Assembly (NCBI GenBank): GCA_021401465.1
Contig: JADDMT010000041.1
Coordinates: forward strand, 62,001 to 126,000
Length of the DNA stretch: 64,000 nt
From: Teratosphaeria epicoccoides
Taxonomy: Eukaryota > Ascomycota > Dothideomycetes > Mycosphaerellales > Teratosphaeriaceae
Direction of reading: 5' to 3'
In this document: piece by piece, positions 31,617-42,545 of the stretch
Layout of the letters: each line of letters begins with the position of its first letter
Position numbering within the stretch: the stretch's first letter is position 1
Program-made: the position numbers and the translations under genes
The notes under the pieces: generated by a model
The model's input: the letters and a program-made list of their open reading frames with translations, nothing else
What the model was told of the DNA's origin: nothing
Database searches by the model: none

Positions 31617-32345
31617 TCACTTCTCTTTCTTCCAATCACCACTCAACGCCCCTCCCGTCTCGAGAATACTCTTCTCCGGCGTTTTCGCCCCGAGCAACGG
31701 CTGCATCTCCGGATCGCACTTCTCCATCGCCTTCTGATACGCCGGCCTCTGACTACAATCCTGCATCCACCTCAATACATTCTGATACGCCTCCATGTCC
31801 ACCTGCGGACCGAAGTACCTCTGTGTAGTAAAACAATACAACGTCATGATATCCGCCGCGGTAAATTCCTTGCCCGCGAGCCACTTATTCGACTTCAAGC
31901 GCCCATTGACTTGCTCCAAGCTGGCGTGTAGACGCTGCCTATCAAACTGCGCGATTTGCGTCTCAGGATCCACCTGCCCTGCCTTGAGGAACATGCTCGT
32001 CAGCATTGCAGGCTGGAGCGTTCCATTGGACCAGTGAAACCAATATAAGTAATCTGCAAAAAGCTTCGGCTCGTCGGTCGGTTTTGCTTGCAAGCGGCCT
32101 TGACCGTAGCGGCCGATTATGTAGTCGGCTATAGCACCGGACTCGCTGAGGGTGACGCCAGCCTCTGAATCCTCGATGAAGGGAGCCCTGCCAAGAGTAT
32201 TTCCTGGGAGAGATTTGAGGGATTCGGGGGCCATTAAGGGATCACGGCTGTAGCGGACGAGCTGGTAGTCCAGGCCTAGTTCTTCGGCGAGCCAGACTAT
32301 GCGCTCAGATTGGGAGATGGAGAGATGGTGGATTGTTAGGGGCAT
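31617..32345 (-). CDS. Glutathione S-transferase
   Basis: Cytosolic GST that conjugates glutathione to electrophiles or reduces peroxides; fungal Gtt1-like in appearance. One exon, 242 residues. Thioredoxin-like N-domain: MPLTIHHLSISQSERIVWLA with Ser at the usual catalytic position, then LGRAPFIEDSEAGVTLSESG (cis-Pro and the glutathione-binding ES pair). The helical C-domain contains KSNKWLAGKEFTAADIMTLY, the conserved hydrophobic-staple region. The frame is open for 57 codons upstream, but the ATG at 32345 is preferred because the fold starts immediately after it. Isolated from other genes, with long noncoding flanks. Substrate cannot be inferred. Confidence 0.88.
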   Translation of the reverse strand: MPLTIHHLSISQSERIVWLAEELGLDYQLVRYSRDPLMAPESLKSLPGNTLGRAPFIEDSEAGVTLSESGAIADYIIGRYGQGRLQAKPTDEPKLFADYLYWFHWSNGTLQPAMLTSMFLKAGQVDPETQIAQFDRQRLHASLEQVNGRLKSNKWLAGKEFTAADIMTLYCFTTQRYFGPQVDMEAYQNVLRWMQDCSQRPAYQKAMEKCDPEMQPLLGAKTPEKSILETGGALSGDWKKEK

Positions 32346-35300
32346 TGTAGTGGTGGTGTCTACCGATCGCGAGAGATAGGCTTGTCCGAGACGAAATAGA
32401 TGGCAGAGGATTTGGTAGAAGTAGATTTTGAGCAGCTGTTGCCACCCATTACCGAACTGATTACTCACTAAGGTATGTTCCAGTTGCGTCACGGTATTGC
32501 AATTGTTCTTCATCAACGGGCGGCATGTGATTTGCCTTCCGTTCCGAGTCTGCGACCTCCACCTCGGGTCGTGAGGTTAGGGACCTAGGTACATATGTCG
32601 TACATGTAGGGTCTATCGGACCGTCCTCATCTCCGATCGAGTTTGGCGCCCGGGACGTACCCTCGACTGCAATGTCTCTTGCAGGCCGGTCGTAGTAGCA
32701 CTTTTGGACTGTCAAGCGGTATTCTGTACTCTGTCATTTGTGCAAGCACACTAGGTCTCGGCGCCCTCTACCAGACCTGAAATATGCGGGTAGAGGCATA
32801 CAAGACCAAGAATATAGGCTGGCTTCTAAGTATTTGTCCAACCCACAGGACAGAACATTAGTCTCTGAGAGCTTCGATCAGCTTCTCTCAAGCTCTTGAA
32901 GACGGTGTAGACAAGAGGCCGCGCACATCCTAGCCCGGTCTATCGTCTGAGCGACGAGCTCTTTTTGACCCTGTTCGAGCATGTGTGTGCTGCAAAACAT
33001 CGTAAAGATATACGCCTCCACCTTGTACTGTTTACACAGCTCAACACTTCCTCGAAAGCGTCCCCACTGGAAGCGATCGATGCCTGGAATGACACGCATT
33101 GGCACGCATTGGCACGCATTGGCGCAGTTGTTCGACAACACGTTGGGTCCACTCGTGATCGGCACTGCCTCGCAACAACACTGCCTTGCGCCGCCTAGCT
33201 AGGGACACGCGGTTTGTGACCGCGTCTACCACTTCATCATGGCCGAGTGGCATCACCAAGAGCTGGACTTCCATCGGCCACTTGGGCGTCCGCAGGGAAT
33301 AGATCTAAGACTCTAAGTCCTTGGAGGCCGAAAGGCTATTTTCGGAGACTTGGACGGAGAAAGACCGTTGGCGAAAGCCGACCTGGAAGCTACTTGAGCA
33401 ACTGGTTCCTGGACTGCATTTGACATCGTTCACGTAAGCAACCACTGCGTAGCACTAACATCGACCGCAACTGACTCCCAATCCAGCTGGCAAGCCGTCG
33501 CAAACTTGCCGAAGGATTTGTGTTCTGTTCTAGCAACGCAGAGTACCTGTCGAGTGCGCATTGTTCAGAGCAAAGCTTCCCTAGAGGACGCAAAGCTTAC
33601 ATATACTCCTGATACGAATGGGTACCGATTTCAGTCACTGCACGCATTATCGTTGATCCTGAGTGCTTTGGACGTCACCGCATGATTCCGTCATTGGAAT
33701 AATGAATTTGACCTGGTGGATTCCGAGCGACGAGCGCAGTCGCCTCTTATTCTGGACGCGTTGAGTCTGCAAGATTCCTTTCTGTGCGAGCATGAACTCA
33801 ATCATGGAAAGCTTTGCGCGGTTTGGCAACGGACTGTTCAGGATCGTCTCACTTGCCAGCAGGTACAGCATCGATCTGCAATCCTTTCGATTCTAAACGG
33901 CGCTACCTTACTTAGCACTGAAATGCTCCAAGCTCTGGTTAAAGGGCTAGGCCGCTAGAGAATCTGGAGCTTCATAGGCTCACTCCATCCACGTGGCCTT
34001 TACCTGAAAGGCGATATCTTCTAGGTGTTCCTTATGGCGACACCGAGGTAACCCTGCACACTGCCAAAGCTGCACAGTCGAGACTTGCATTGACCTTATC
34101 GAAGTATCAGTGTGTCTTTACTGACTGCACTAGTCCAACACCTGTTCCGTCTTCGCTATCTATCGGCTTTCGTGAGCCTGAGCAGCGCGGTACGGACATA
34201 TTTGAGCCAATATGGTCTGGCTCCGATTTTGTCACTGCATGGCGCGATTTCCACAACGTCTCATCCTCTATGTCACTTGTGGTCGCTGTGGCATGCATGC
34301 CTCGGTGGGATCAAGATTCCTATCTTTGATGTCGCTCCCTGGCGGTCATTGGCAGCTGGAATGACCTATATTCGTGGACAAAGGCAAGACTGCAATCTGT
34401 GATGAGGTACAGAATATTCACCATGCCATGGGCGATGGGGCTGGCGGGCCAAGATCGCGATTTTCAGCTTGGGACTAGGAGAATGCTCGGCTCTACGGTC
34501 AAGGTCTGAGCTGGCTCATGGTTGTGAAGAAGACTACCAGACTATTCATCCCAAAGAGCGATTTCAATTTCTTGTAGACTCTCGTGACGCGGTCGTCGGC
34601 ACGAGCTGATGTCTTGCGGCCTCCCAACATCGTAGTGGAAGCCTCTTAGCTGGTCGATCGAAGTTTCGTCTCAGCTAGCACCGGGTTTGGTATTAGGAAG
34701 ACATTTGCTAAGAGATAGTTTATGCAGGGCACAGATCCCATAAAAAGTGCCTGGGTGTCCTCAACGGTGGTCTTTAGATTACTTCTGGTTTATTTTGACA
34801 TATTGTTAAATTTATCAAGATCCGAGTTAACTTTTTTTCAACTTTTCTTCCGGATTAGATTGAGAGTTCAGCGCCAGTCATTCCCCATCTTGATATTCCG
34901 GTGCTGAGAGAGAATGGAAAGAAGCCGGTAAATCTTTGGCAGCACAGCCGATGCCGGCCTGACCGATTCTCGTGATCAAGCAAGAAAGCATTGTCAAGAT
35001 GCATAGTCTTCTATCTCGCACCGCGTTGTAGACCACCGAGTAATTGTCATCGGGGACCGAGCAATCACTCATGTCAAGTCAGATAATATAAGATCCTGCA
35101 TTCCTATCTGGATCGCCGGCCGCTGTTGATACCGAGAAGTGCATGTACCGCAGCCCTGACATGCATTGTGGCAATGCAAGCTGCCTGCTGAGCTTGTGGT
35201 ATGTCAGTCCTGATAATTTACAACATGGAACCGAAAGCCCACGACATTGCGGCTGAAACTTTTTCGCACGTAAGACAGTGACCGTAGGAATGCCCCAGGC

Positions 35301-36408
35301 TCTCGCGGGAGGCTCTCAGGTGCCGTACGTACAGTGGCTGGGCGCATCCGAATGTAATTCGCAGCGGAGGGCGAGCGCTCTGCTCAGATTGTGATCAGGA
35401 GTATTTGAATGTCAGTACATAACGACGCTGTCTGATCCACGGCATCAGTTGGGCTATGACCTGTATGCGTCGTGGACCCAGTCGCTCGTGGCTGATGAGC
35501 CGCTGGTATTTTCAACTCGGCTCAAGCACAGGAGGGGAAAGGTCTGCTACAGATGCACGTGGGAAGGCCGTGTACTACACGCTATAGCAGATGCAATATC
35601 AAGGATTGACATCATTTAGCCAACTTGACCTGAGACAACGACCTCGCTCGGCCAGATCATAGTGAAAGAAACGCTCATAGAGTCAACCAACGAACGTGAA
35701 GACGACACAAGTTTTCGTAGAAAGCTCCCAGGTGCCGCGCGTCGAGTGCTGAATATGCCACGCAGAACACGTCCACTTGGAGGACCATGCGTGCCGAATC
35801 GCCACGGTCAGATTTGTTCTATGCCATGTAGAGTTGAGCTCGGTTGCGAGCACATCTTCGTCCTTGAGCTCTTTGAACGAATGTCGTCGAGGACAAGCCA
35901 TCGCCACTACAATCAGGCACCGTGACATTTATGCGCTCCTTGATGCTACCGCTGGTACGTACGCGACATCGGAGTTCCGGCCGAGTTCTCTGCACACGTG
36001 CATTGCACAGCTAGCATCCGCAGCCTTGAAATCCTTTTAGGCTGTGCGTCTGCCAGAAATGGAGATGCATTGGAGTTGCGAAGTTTGGACCATGAATGCT
36101 GCCAACATTGACACCTTGACTGTCGCACTTGACAAGGATGTATTCGAGCCAATTGAAAAGATTGACTAGTCTCCAGTCGATCAGAGCCGGAACATCGCGT
36201 GTCCTTCTAGCTTGGCAATGAGTACAAAATTGGTCTTCGCAATCGACCATCTTTGATGCTGTACACTCTTTAGCACCCTGCCCCAGTCCACGGTGCGATA
36301 AGAGTGCCCATAATCGATCTCATAGCCCCCATAGGCTCCACGCGTCGGAGCAAGCAATGCACAAAGTAAATGCACCCAAACGCCATCTTCCTCAGGCCAC
36401 CGAACGTA
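32346..36408. other. 4-kb gene-poor region
   Basis: No gene supported. Short frames of 60-96 codons occur on both strands. A minus-strand piece at 32878-33165 (RFRGSVELCKQYKVEAYIFT) looks protein-like but isolated. An A/T-rich patch lies near 34770-34860. I found no tRNA, 5S rRNA or CRISPR-like arrays by eye. Confidence 0.4.
33091..33123. repeat. 10-bp tandem repeat, three units
   Basis: Three consecutive near-identical copies of GGCACGCATT (first copy GACACGCATT) followed by GGC. Minor simple repeat. Confidence 0.8.
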
Positions 36409-36785
36409 CTACCTCTTCTTCCCACCCTTCTTGGCCCGACTTTCCGCCGCGCTCCTCTTTTTCTTCGGGGTGCCCTTTCCTCTTGCTTTCGCCAAGCCAA
36501 TATGCTCTAATCGATCCTCCTCAACCTCATCATACATCTCGAAGCCCGGATACGTCGTCTTCAGATCGCGGAATGTCACTGTCCTTCGTGGGTAGTAGGC
36601 CGCGAGTGATGGGCCTTTGAGCCGCTGCCGTAGTATTTTATTGCCGAGGCGTTGATGTGTTGGGTTGTAGACGGTGGAGAAGATACGGCACTGGACCTGG
36701 CGGCGCGGTGTCAGTGGGCGGTGGATGAGGGCCGGGAATGCTATACCTTTAAGAGATCTAGAACGCGCTGACGCGGGACCGTCAT
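36409..36785 (-). CDS. rsm27: Mitochondrial small-subunit ribosomal protein mS33 (Rsm27)
   Basis: Component of the mitochondrial ribosome head. Exons 36747-36785 and 36409-36696 flank a 50-nt intron (GTATAG...CGCCAG) and give 108 residues. Exon 1 encodes MTVPRQRVLDLLK, exon 2 VQCRIFSTVYNPTHQRLGNK, the family signature, then ILRQRLKGPSLAAYYPRR and TVTFRDLKTTYPGFEMYDEV. The C-terminus is very basic (Lys/Arg/Gly-rich), as for rRNA-binding proteins. A continuous reading frame through the intron also exists but would lose the conserved start. Divergent from the RNase III gene, with 228 bp between starts. Confidence 0.92.
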
Positions 36786-37013
36786 GGCTAATGTGTGGAA
36801 GGAGATGGCTTGGGTCGCAGGAGTGATGGTGATGTCTGAGGTGTACATGGCGGAAACTTCCCAATCAGGAACTCCGCGCGCATGACTCGCGCTTTCCATA
36901 AGAAATCACGTACCTGCTCCACCTCCGACAATCATCGATCTGCTCATCTTACTCGCCGCGCACCTATAACGCCAGCGGCGCTAAGGAGAGCTACGAGCTA
37001 CATCTCATGAATA
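36786..37013. promoter_or_regulatory. Compact divergent promoter, mS33 / RNase III
   Basis: Only 228 bp separate the two starts, so the promoters must overlap. On the plus side a five-codon upstream frame (37007-37021, ATG AAT AAT GAA TAA) overlaps the RNase III start codon at 37014 in another frame. Confidence 0.5.
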
Positions 37014-38403
37014 ATGAATAACAAGCGTCCATGGGATGGCGACCGCCGTCACAGCGGACTGCCTCCTCATGGAGACCCGGGCCAACACAAGAAGCAAAAG
37101 TACTCTCATCGCCTGGACAAGGATCAGCACGGCAGGAAGCATATGGACCATGGCAAGGTAGCGCCGGTGCAACCGCCGGCTACTGACCACCAAAAAGCTC
37201 TGGACCAACTTCCGCCGCCAACGACGAGCTACAGTTCGATCCCGGCCTACATTGCTTTCACAGTACCCTCGAGCTTCCCACCACTTCCCGTCATCCCGAA
37301 GACAGCTGGGGACTTGGCCAACGCACCCTTCCGCCACAAGTCTGCAGTCTCTGCGCACAATAGGTCAACGTCCGCTGGCGCTACGCAGACGTACGAGCAG
37401 CTGGAGTTCCTTGGAGATGCACAAATCGAGCTGATTGCGACTCGGCTGGTGTTCGCCAGGTTTGGATGGCTCGGCGCGGGGCAGATGAGTCAGCTGAGGG
37501 AGCTGTTGGTGAAGAATGAGACCTTGGTCGAGTTTGCGAAGGCGTACGGGTTCGACAGGAAGGTCAAGGTGGCTGGAGAATTGGATGTCATGCTGGGTGA
37601 GCTGAGCTTGTTGTTTCTGTCCCTCTCAATTCATCACCTGGAGCTCTATAGGTACTTGGGTGCTAACGGCGACTTCACAGGCGACTCCAAAGACCGTGGC
37701 AATAAGGGCCTGAACAAAGTCTTGGCCGACGTCTTCGAAGCGTACGTAGCGGCGGTCATTCTTTCCAACGCTGAAGAAGGCTTCGCCATCGCGGAGAAAT
37801 GGCTTACAACCCTTTGGGCACCAAAGCTGCTGGAGGCAAGCAAGCGTGGGAAGTACCACCTAGTCACTCTGACTCACGGAGAAAGTGAAGAGCAGATCAA
37901 GGTCTACGACCCAGAGGCGAAGAATACGCTGCAGAAACGACTATTTAACTCGGCTCTAGGCGTGAAGCTAACATACGAGCCGTACAAGGAGAGTGTTGAA
38001 TTGAAGGGTGATCAGCTTGGTCAGAATAGACACTACATTGCGTGCTACCTCACTGGCTATGGCTATAAACATATGTTGCTTGGCAAAGGTGAAGGGAGGA
38101 ACAAGGTCGAGGCGGGCAACTGGGCTGCTGTGAGGGCGTTGCATGGTGAGAACAAGAAGTTGGTAAGTGCAATCTTGTCGACTTTATTCGTCTATCTCTG
38201 AGGACGAGCCACAATCTGTTCGTTTGTGCTCAGGTCCTATGCTCTGGTTTGTCTGTGAACGCTCTGCTGACGGCCCCATTCAGGTCGAAGAGTGCTGGGA
38301 TCAGCTCAAAAAGTATAGAGAGGAGAGAGCGAAGGAGAAGCAGGAGGAGGAGGAGGCTAAAGGCGCCGCTGCTGCTGCCGCCGCCGCGCAGTCGCCTCCG
38401 TGA
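37014..38403 (+). CDS. Ribonuclease III (Rnt1-like)
   Basis: Double-strand-specific endonuclease that in fungi trims pre-rRNA and snRNA precursors. Three exons, 37014-37596, 37681-38162 and 38284-38403, give about 394 residues. A basic low-complexity N-terminus (about 60 residues) is followed by the RNase III domain: YEQLEFLGDAQIELIATRLV near 125 carries the signature Glu/Asp, and NKGLNKVLADVFEAYVAAVI provides the second acidic pair. A double-stranded RNA-binding domain follows (DPEAKNTLQKRLFNSALGV to NWAAVRALHGE). The tail VEECWDQLKKYREERAKEKQ with poly-Ala is charged. Intron 1 (84 nt, GTGAGC, GCTAAC branch, TTCACAG) is free of stops in frame. Intron 2 is 121 nt. Catalytic acids appear present. 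Confidence 0.9.
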
Positions 38404-38938
38404 GCGAGGCTGCCAGGATGCGGTGCACTGTGACTTGATGACGGCGGCTTGACAGCATGGTGTCCTACTCCAGACGACTCTTATCATAGGTTGACTAGCC
38501 AGTCAGCCAGTGAGGAAACATTTAATTTGACTCAACAAGGATGTCAAGACATGCTTCCAGTTATTGACATTCGCATGATGACGAATATCGCCCATCAACG
38601 ACGAGCAATGTCTTATGCGTCCTAACATAGCGAGCGAGACACTGCATCGGTCCGAGACTGGAGACAAAATGAGAGCCCCAAACATCGTTATTTCTGATGA
38701 ACTTCGGGCCCTCGGCATATGGCACTCCAATGCATCGCCAAGGAGACACCTGTCGCCAACGTGTTTGAACGCTGTGCGGGTAGCGGTGTGGTCCATATTT
38801 GTAAACAATAGGAAGATCAGGCCCGTCTTCTCAACTAATCATTGCTCCCTCCCCGTAAGCCGCCTTTTCCTCAGCTATCCTTCCGTGTGGTCTCAACCTG
38901 GGCATCTTAAGAAAGCACGAATCGAGGAACGACTCGTC
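38404..38938. other. Intergenic, no supported gene
   Basis: 3' flank of the RNase III gene plus short frames only. Confidence 0.4.
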
Positions 38939-39240
38939 CTTACTAAGCAGCTCTCCCACGCCGCCCTCCTCGCCCTCGCAACAACTATCACCGCTGCCAA
39001 AGGAGGCGTTGCCACTGGAGAGACACCCGGCTTGAGTTCAACGCAATCAGTCCCATCGCCACGCCCCTCGCTTGCGCCAAATTTCCCGGCTCGAAAGTCG
39101 AGTTCAATGGCTTGGCTTGCATCAATCAGCGTTTCACCCTGGACGACGCGCAGTTCAAGGAGTATTGTAACACGGAGAGTGGGTTTCCGAAGAACAGCAC
39201 GGTCTTTGATGTGGGGTGCTTCGGGACCCTTTCGGGGTAG
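38939..39240 (+). pseudogene. Possible decayed small secreted cysteine-rich protein
   Basis: A signal-peptide-like stretch (LTKQLSHAALLALATTITAA, no ATG in front) lies in one frame. About 40 bases later, in another frame, comes LACAKFPGSKVEFNGLACIN then CNTESGFPKNSTVFDVGCFG and a stop: a Cys-spaced mature-domain pattern. No splice sites join them, so I read it as a frameshifted remnant without a start codon. Low certainty. Confidence 0.35.
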
Positions 39241-39846
39241 TAAATCTCGGAGAGATTTGGTGGGACTGGAGGAAAGCAGACGGATTCGCGGTCAGAGTTG
39301 AATTTTGGATGCCTAGCACGCAGAGCACCAGGTCTCTCGACGAGCGATGGTTGGTCCGTGGTTTCTTGTTCATATCTGAATCAGGCTTGTCAGGGCACAC
39401 CAAATGTATGTCGCTAGCATGTAGGCTTGAATCCCTGTGAGAATAAGAGGCAAGTCGACGATTCAGAACTGTTAGCATAAGACAATCCACACACGGATCG
39501 CGGTGTCAGACGTGGTGGGAGGCTTGGATTGGTCGTTAGGAGCATCACCTCAGACAATACTCGTGTGTTCGACAATTTCATTGGGCTAGCCAAGAACATT
39601 GACGTTCGGGAGCCGAATCTTAGTCCTTTGGAGCCGTGGACTGTGTCGCATGCCGCACCCTCTGATCGGCGCTTCTGTGGTCAATTGGCAGGACTGGCAT
39701 ATCAAGAGTCCTCCACGATCACGGCCCCCTCCCCCAATTCACAGAAGCTCAATAACAGCCTCATTGCAATCCTGTCAACTCCATTATCGCCAGCCCAGCA
39801 ACTCACAAGACACCACCCCGGCATCGCCCACAATAAAAGATCCGTG
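39241..39846. other. Intergenic, promoter side of secreted protein gene
   Basis: No gene supported. The open frame upstream of 39847 has no recognisable features. The last 100 bp are C/A-rich, consistent with a 5' leader. Confidence 0.35.
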
Positions 39847-40095
39847 ATGAAAATACCCAACCTTGCCCTCCCCGCTATCTTCACCCTGCAAGCTTCGGCG
39901 TGGTATCTGTGCACGAAAGATCCCGGTGGCCACGGTGACGGCCTATGCGAGGACATGACGTTGACTAAAGAGCAGAGATGGCGAGGCCAAGGGGTCCAAT
40001 TATGTACGGCGGATCATCCTTGCAAAGATCAGTGGAACGGGTGCTCTACTGATGCTCAGCTTGTGGATGGGAAGATGAGGGCAAATTGTAGCTGA
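39847..40095 (+). CDS. Small secreted cysteine-rich protein, 82 residues
   Basis: Begins with a signal peptide (KIPNLALPAIFTLQASA, likely cut near residue 18). The mature domain of about 64 residues has six cysteines (22, 34, 53, 59, 66, 81), allowing three disulfides, and several Gly/His/Asp. The frame is open far upstream, but the ATG at 39847 places the signal at the N-terminus. No family recognised. The size and cysteine framework are typical of fungal effector or antimicrobial-like peptides; function unknown. Confidence 0.6.
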   Translation: MKIPNLALPAIFTLQASAWYLCTKDPGGHGDGLCEDMTLTKEQRWRGQGVQLCTADHPCKDQWNGCSTDAQLVDGKMRANCS

Positions 40096-40674
40096 AAGGT
40101 TGTTGCTGCGAGGGGACGTACACGATCGTTAAAGAGCGAATGGAAGCATTGTGGCGAACATTCTTGGGCTTGATCTCCTGGCGTTGGAAATGCTGAATCT
40201 ATCAGGAACGAACCCCGGGCAGACTTCACACGAACCCGACCTTATCGGGGAACCCCGGAGACAGGTTCCCAAGCGACCTGGAGGCGACTCGGCTCCAAGA
40301 CTTCTTCACACCAGACATCTTGGCCTCCAGATATGGAACTTTCATAAGGCAAATTGCAGGTTTTCACGTGATGCCTCGGGCACTATCGAGGGCCCTTTGT
40401 GGCCGTGCTAGCGCGGTCCGCGGGACACCTTCTTTCTTCTTCATTTGTATGTTAGGCACTCAATACCGCGACTTTCACATCTCATTTCTCTTGTCCCTGA
40501 CTCTACTCCGACCGCACCACGACACAGTCTAGTGTCTGACTAGACCATATGCTCGACTACTTGTCGGAATAATTGACTGCTTGTTAGAAGACGATTGGTT
40601 GGTCGTTGAATGGCATCGCATGCTTGTTCAGAGGCTGACTGTTATGAGAGCCAGAGCTCCGGTAGCTTCTGCTA
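40096..40674. other. Intergenic, no supported gene
   Basis: Short frames only. Confidence 0.4.
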
Positions 40675-41385
40675 TTAGTAGAAAGTGTCGACATCCTCGT
40701 CAATCGATAAGGTGTTGATCTCACAGACGTCTTTCTGAGGGACGGATTGTCCGCCATGGATGAAGAAAGTGCTCCACCGAAAGTCTCCAAATTGTTTCTG
40801 CCGATGTTTGTAGCAGTGCTCTTCGATTAGCAAGCGTCCACAGCGGAGCGGAGCAGGATACGTCGCACGTATGTCTGCGAGCTTGTACGAGATGATCGGA
40901 CGGCTTGAGACGCTGCCCCGAGCTAATGATGGCCCTCTACTCCTCGATGGCGAAAGCCAGGGACAGTGGCTGACAAGCTGCTGGCGATACCGTTTGAAGA
41001 TGGTCGGCCCGATGTACTCGCGGGTCGGACCTGCCCTAACTCGCTCGTAAATTCGACGAGCTTGCCAACAACTTGAGCTTAGAACGCGAATGGCGATGTA
41101 TTGCCGCGGCCTAGTTGGCGAAGCAAGCTGAGGACCCCTCGATTAGTAACAATGTTGACTTTTGAAAAGCAGTAGTTTGGCATGCCGTCGAGAAGGGCAC
41201 GTGAGAGGTGCCATGGGGGACCCATAGTCTTTAGAGTGGTCTGCATTCATGTCGACAACCCAATGATCCCGGTCAGGAGATAGTTGTGGCGATTGGCGGG
41301 GCAGATCCCAGACGAGCGGTCCTCCTGGGATCAGGACTGCACGCAGGTGTGGCTCGCTCCAGCCAGTAGTAGGAAGCCAGAAATT
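40675..41385 (-). pseudogene. Decayed copy A of a fungal family often labelled geranylgeranyl pyrophosphate synthetase-like
   Basis: Minus-strand pieces in order: SYYWLERATP near 41375, LVWDLPRQSPQLSPDRDHWV then VDMNAD, VNIVTNRGVLSLLRQLGRGN in another frame, and a long piece with GPTIFKRYRQQLVSHCPWLS and RPIISYKLADIRATYPAP ending at a TAA at 40675. The blocks correspond to the S-W-x-E, PG-P-LW, IDxNA, VTDRNNxRKLL, EFIGP and HRIISYRFGG blocks I recall for this uncharacterised family, which carries no prenyl-synthase motifs. Several frameshifts and no start codon. Confidence 0.6.
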
Positions 41386-42013
41386 CGACCGTAGATACTC
41401 ACTCGGTGCTCGATACCTGCCATGCTTGTCTGACGAGCAGAGAATTAATATTTGTCGAACCGCGGTATAAGAACGGAGGATGTGTGCCGTGTGCCTCTAA
41501 TCCAAGAAGACATACCAAGCAGACAAATGTTTCTGAAAGAAGAACTGGTAGCAGTCGACGGCCGGAATACCTGTGAGACCAAGTAAGAAGGTTGTCGTTC
41601 TCTCCAGAATCGACTTTGACAGCACGTAGCTGTCGACGTCGTTGCGCCGCTATGGTGTGCTTCCATCAGCAAATCTAGCGATTGACTGGTTGATGTGAAT
41701 AGCAGTCATTCGATCCGTGACCACCACCAGAAGGTCATCATCACTCTTGAGCAGGTTCAAGTGCAACAGCACGCAGTCAACAGCATCATCGTGCTGCCAC
41801 CCGCAACTTCAACCAGTCGACCGCACCAATGAGTCGACAGGATGATCAATGGTCACTATTTGTTCTAAAGAGCTCATGTCACTGCGTCTTGTGAAACCTA
41901 AGTGGAAGGGAACTCACATCGTCTTCGGGCTACATCTCAAGTGTCGCCTTCTAATCGCATAACAATTGGCGCTGCCTTCTTGCCACGACAACTGACCAAG
42001 ATGACAAACTTTT
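41386..42013. other. Intergenic between the two decayed copies
   Basis: No gene supported; short frames only (for example 41445-41672, minus). Confidence 0.4.
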
Positions 42014-42545
42014 TTACCAAGTATCAAGGTCTAAGTTTTTTGCAGCGTTTTGAGCGCAGTACACCGAGTTAGGGTGGTTGCTGTTTGGCCTGCGAGCGTC
42101 TGCAGTATAGCGAAGCATGATTTCACTGCTGCCCAGCTTGTACGAGATGATGCGGTGAAGGGAGATGCTGTCCGCGAACAGATTTTGGTGTTTCAACCAC
42201 TCATTGTTATGCTGCTGACGACAAGCTCTGAACGGTCCCGTATCGCGCGACGATACTCGCGCTTTTATGAGTACGGCCCATTCGCCTAGTACTTCAGCCT
42301 GGAAAGTGGGACCTGTTTAATCGCCGCCGACTCGTTTCAAGATTTCGCTCAGTAGCCTTGGGTCAGTGATAAGATTGAAGCTCAAAACATCGAATGATGG
42401 TTTCACGTAGGGCACGGCGCGGAAGAGAGGCTCCACAGGCAAGACGGGATAGCGTTCGGCGTTCATGTCAATGAGCCCTTGGTCCGAGTCAGGCGACAGT
42501 ATGTGAGGGCACTCGGATTGATGTAAAGCGGCTGGCCCTTCCCGT
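42014..42545 (-). pseudogene. Decayed copy B of the same family as 40675-41385
   Basis: Minus-strand reading gives LSPDSDQGLIDMNAERYPVL and PVEPLFRAVPYVKPSFDVLS, then FNLITDPRLLSEILKRVGGD and a stop. HRIISYKLGSSEIMLRYTAD follows in another frame. The order and wording match copy A (PDxDxxxxDMNA, IISYKL) and the same family blocks, but the two copies are strongly diverged, so the duplication is old or the copies arrived separately. Confidence 0.6.
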
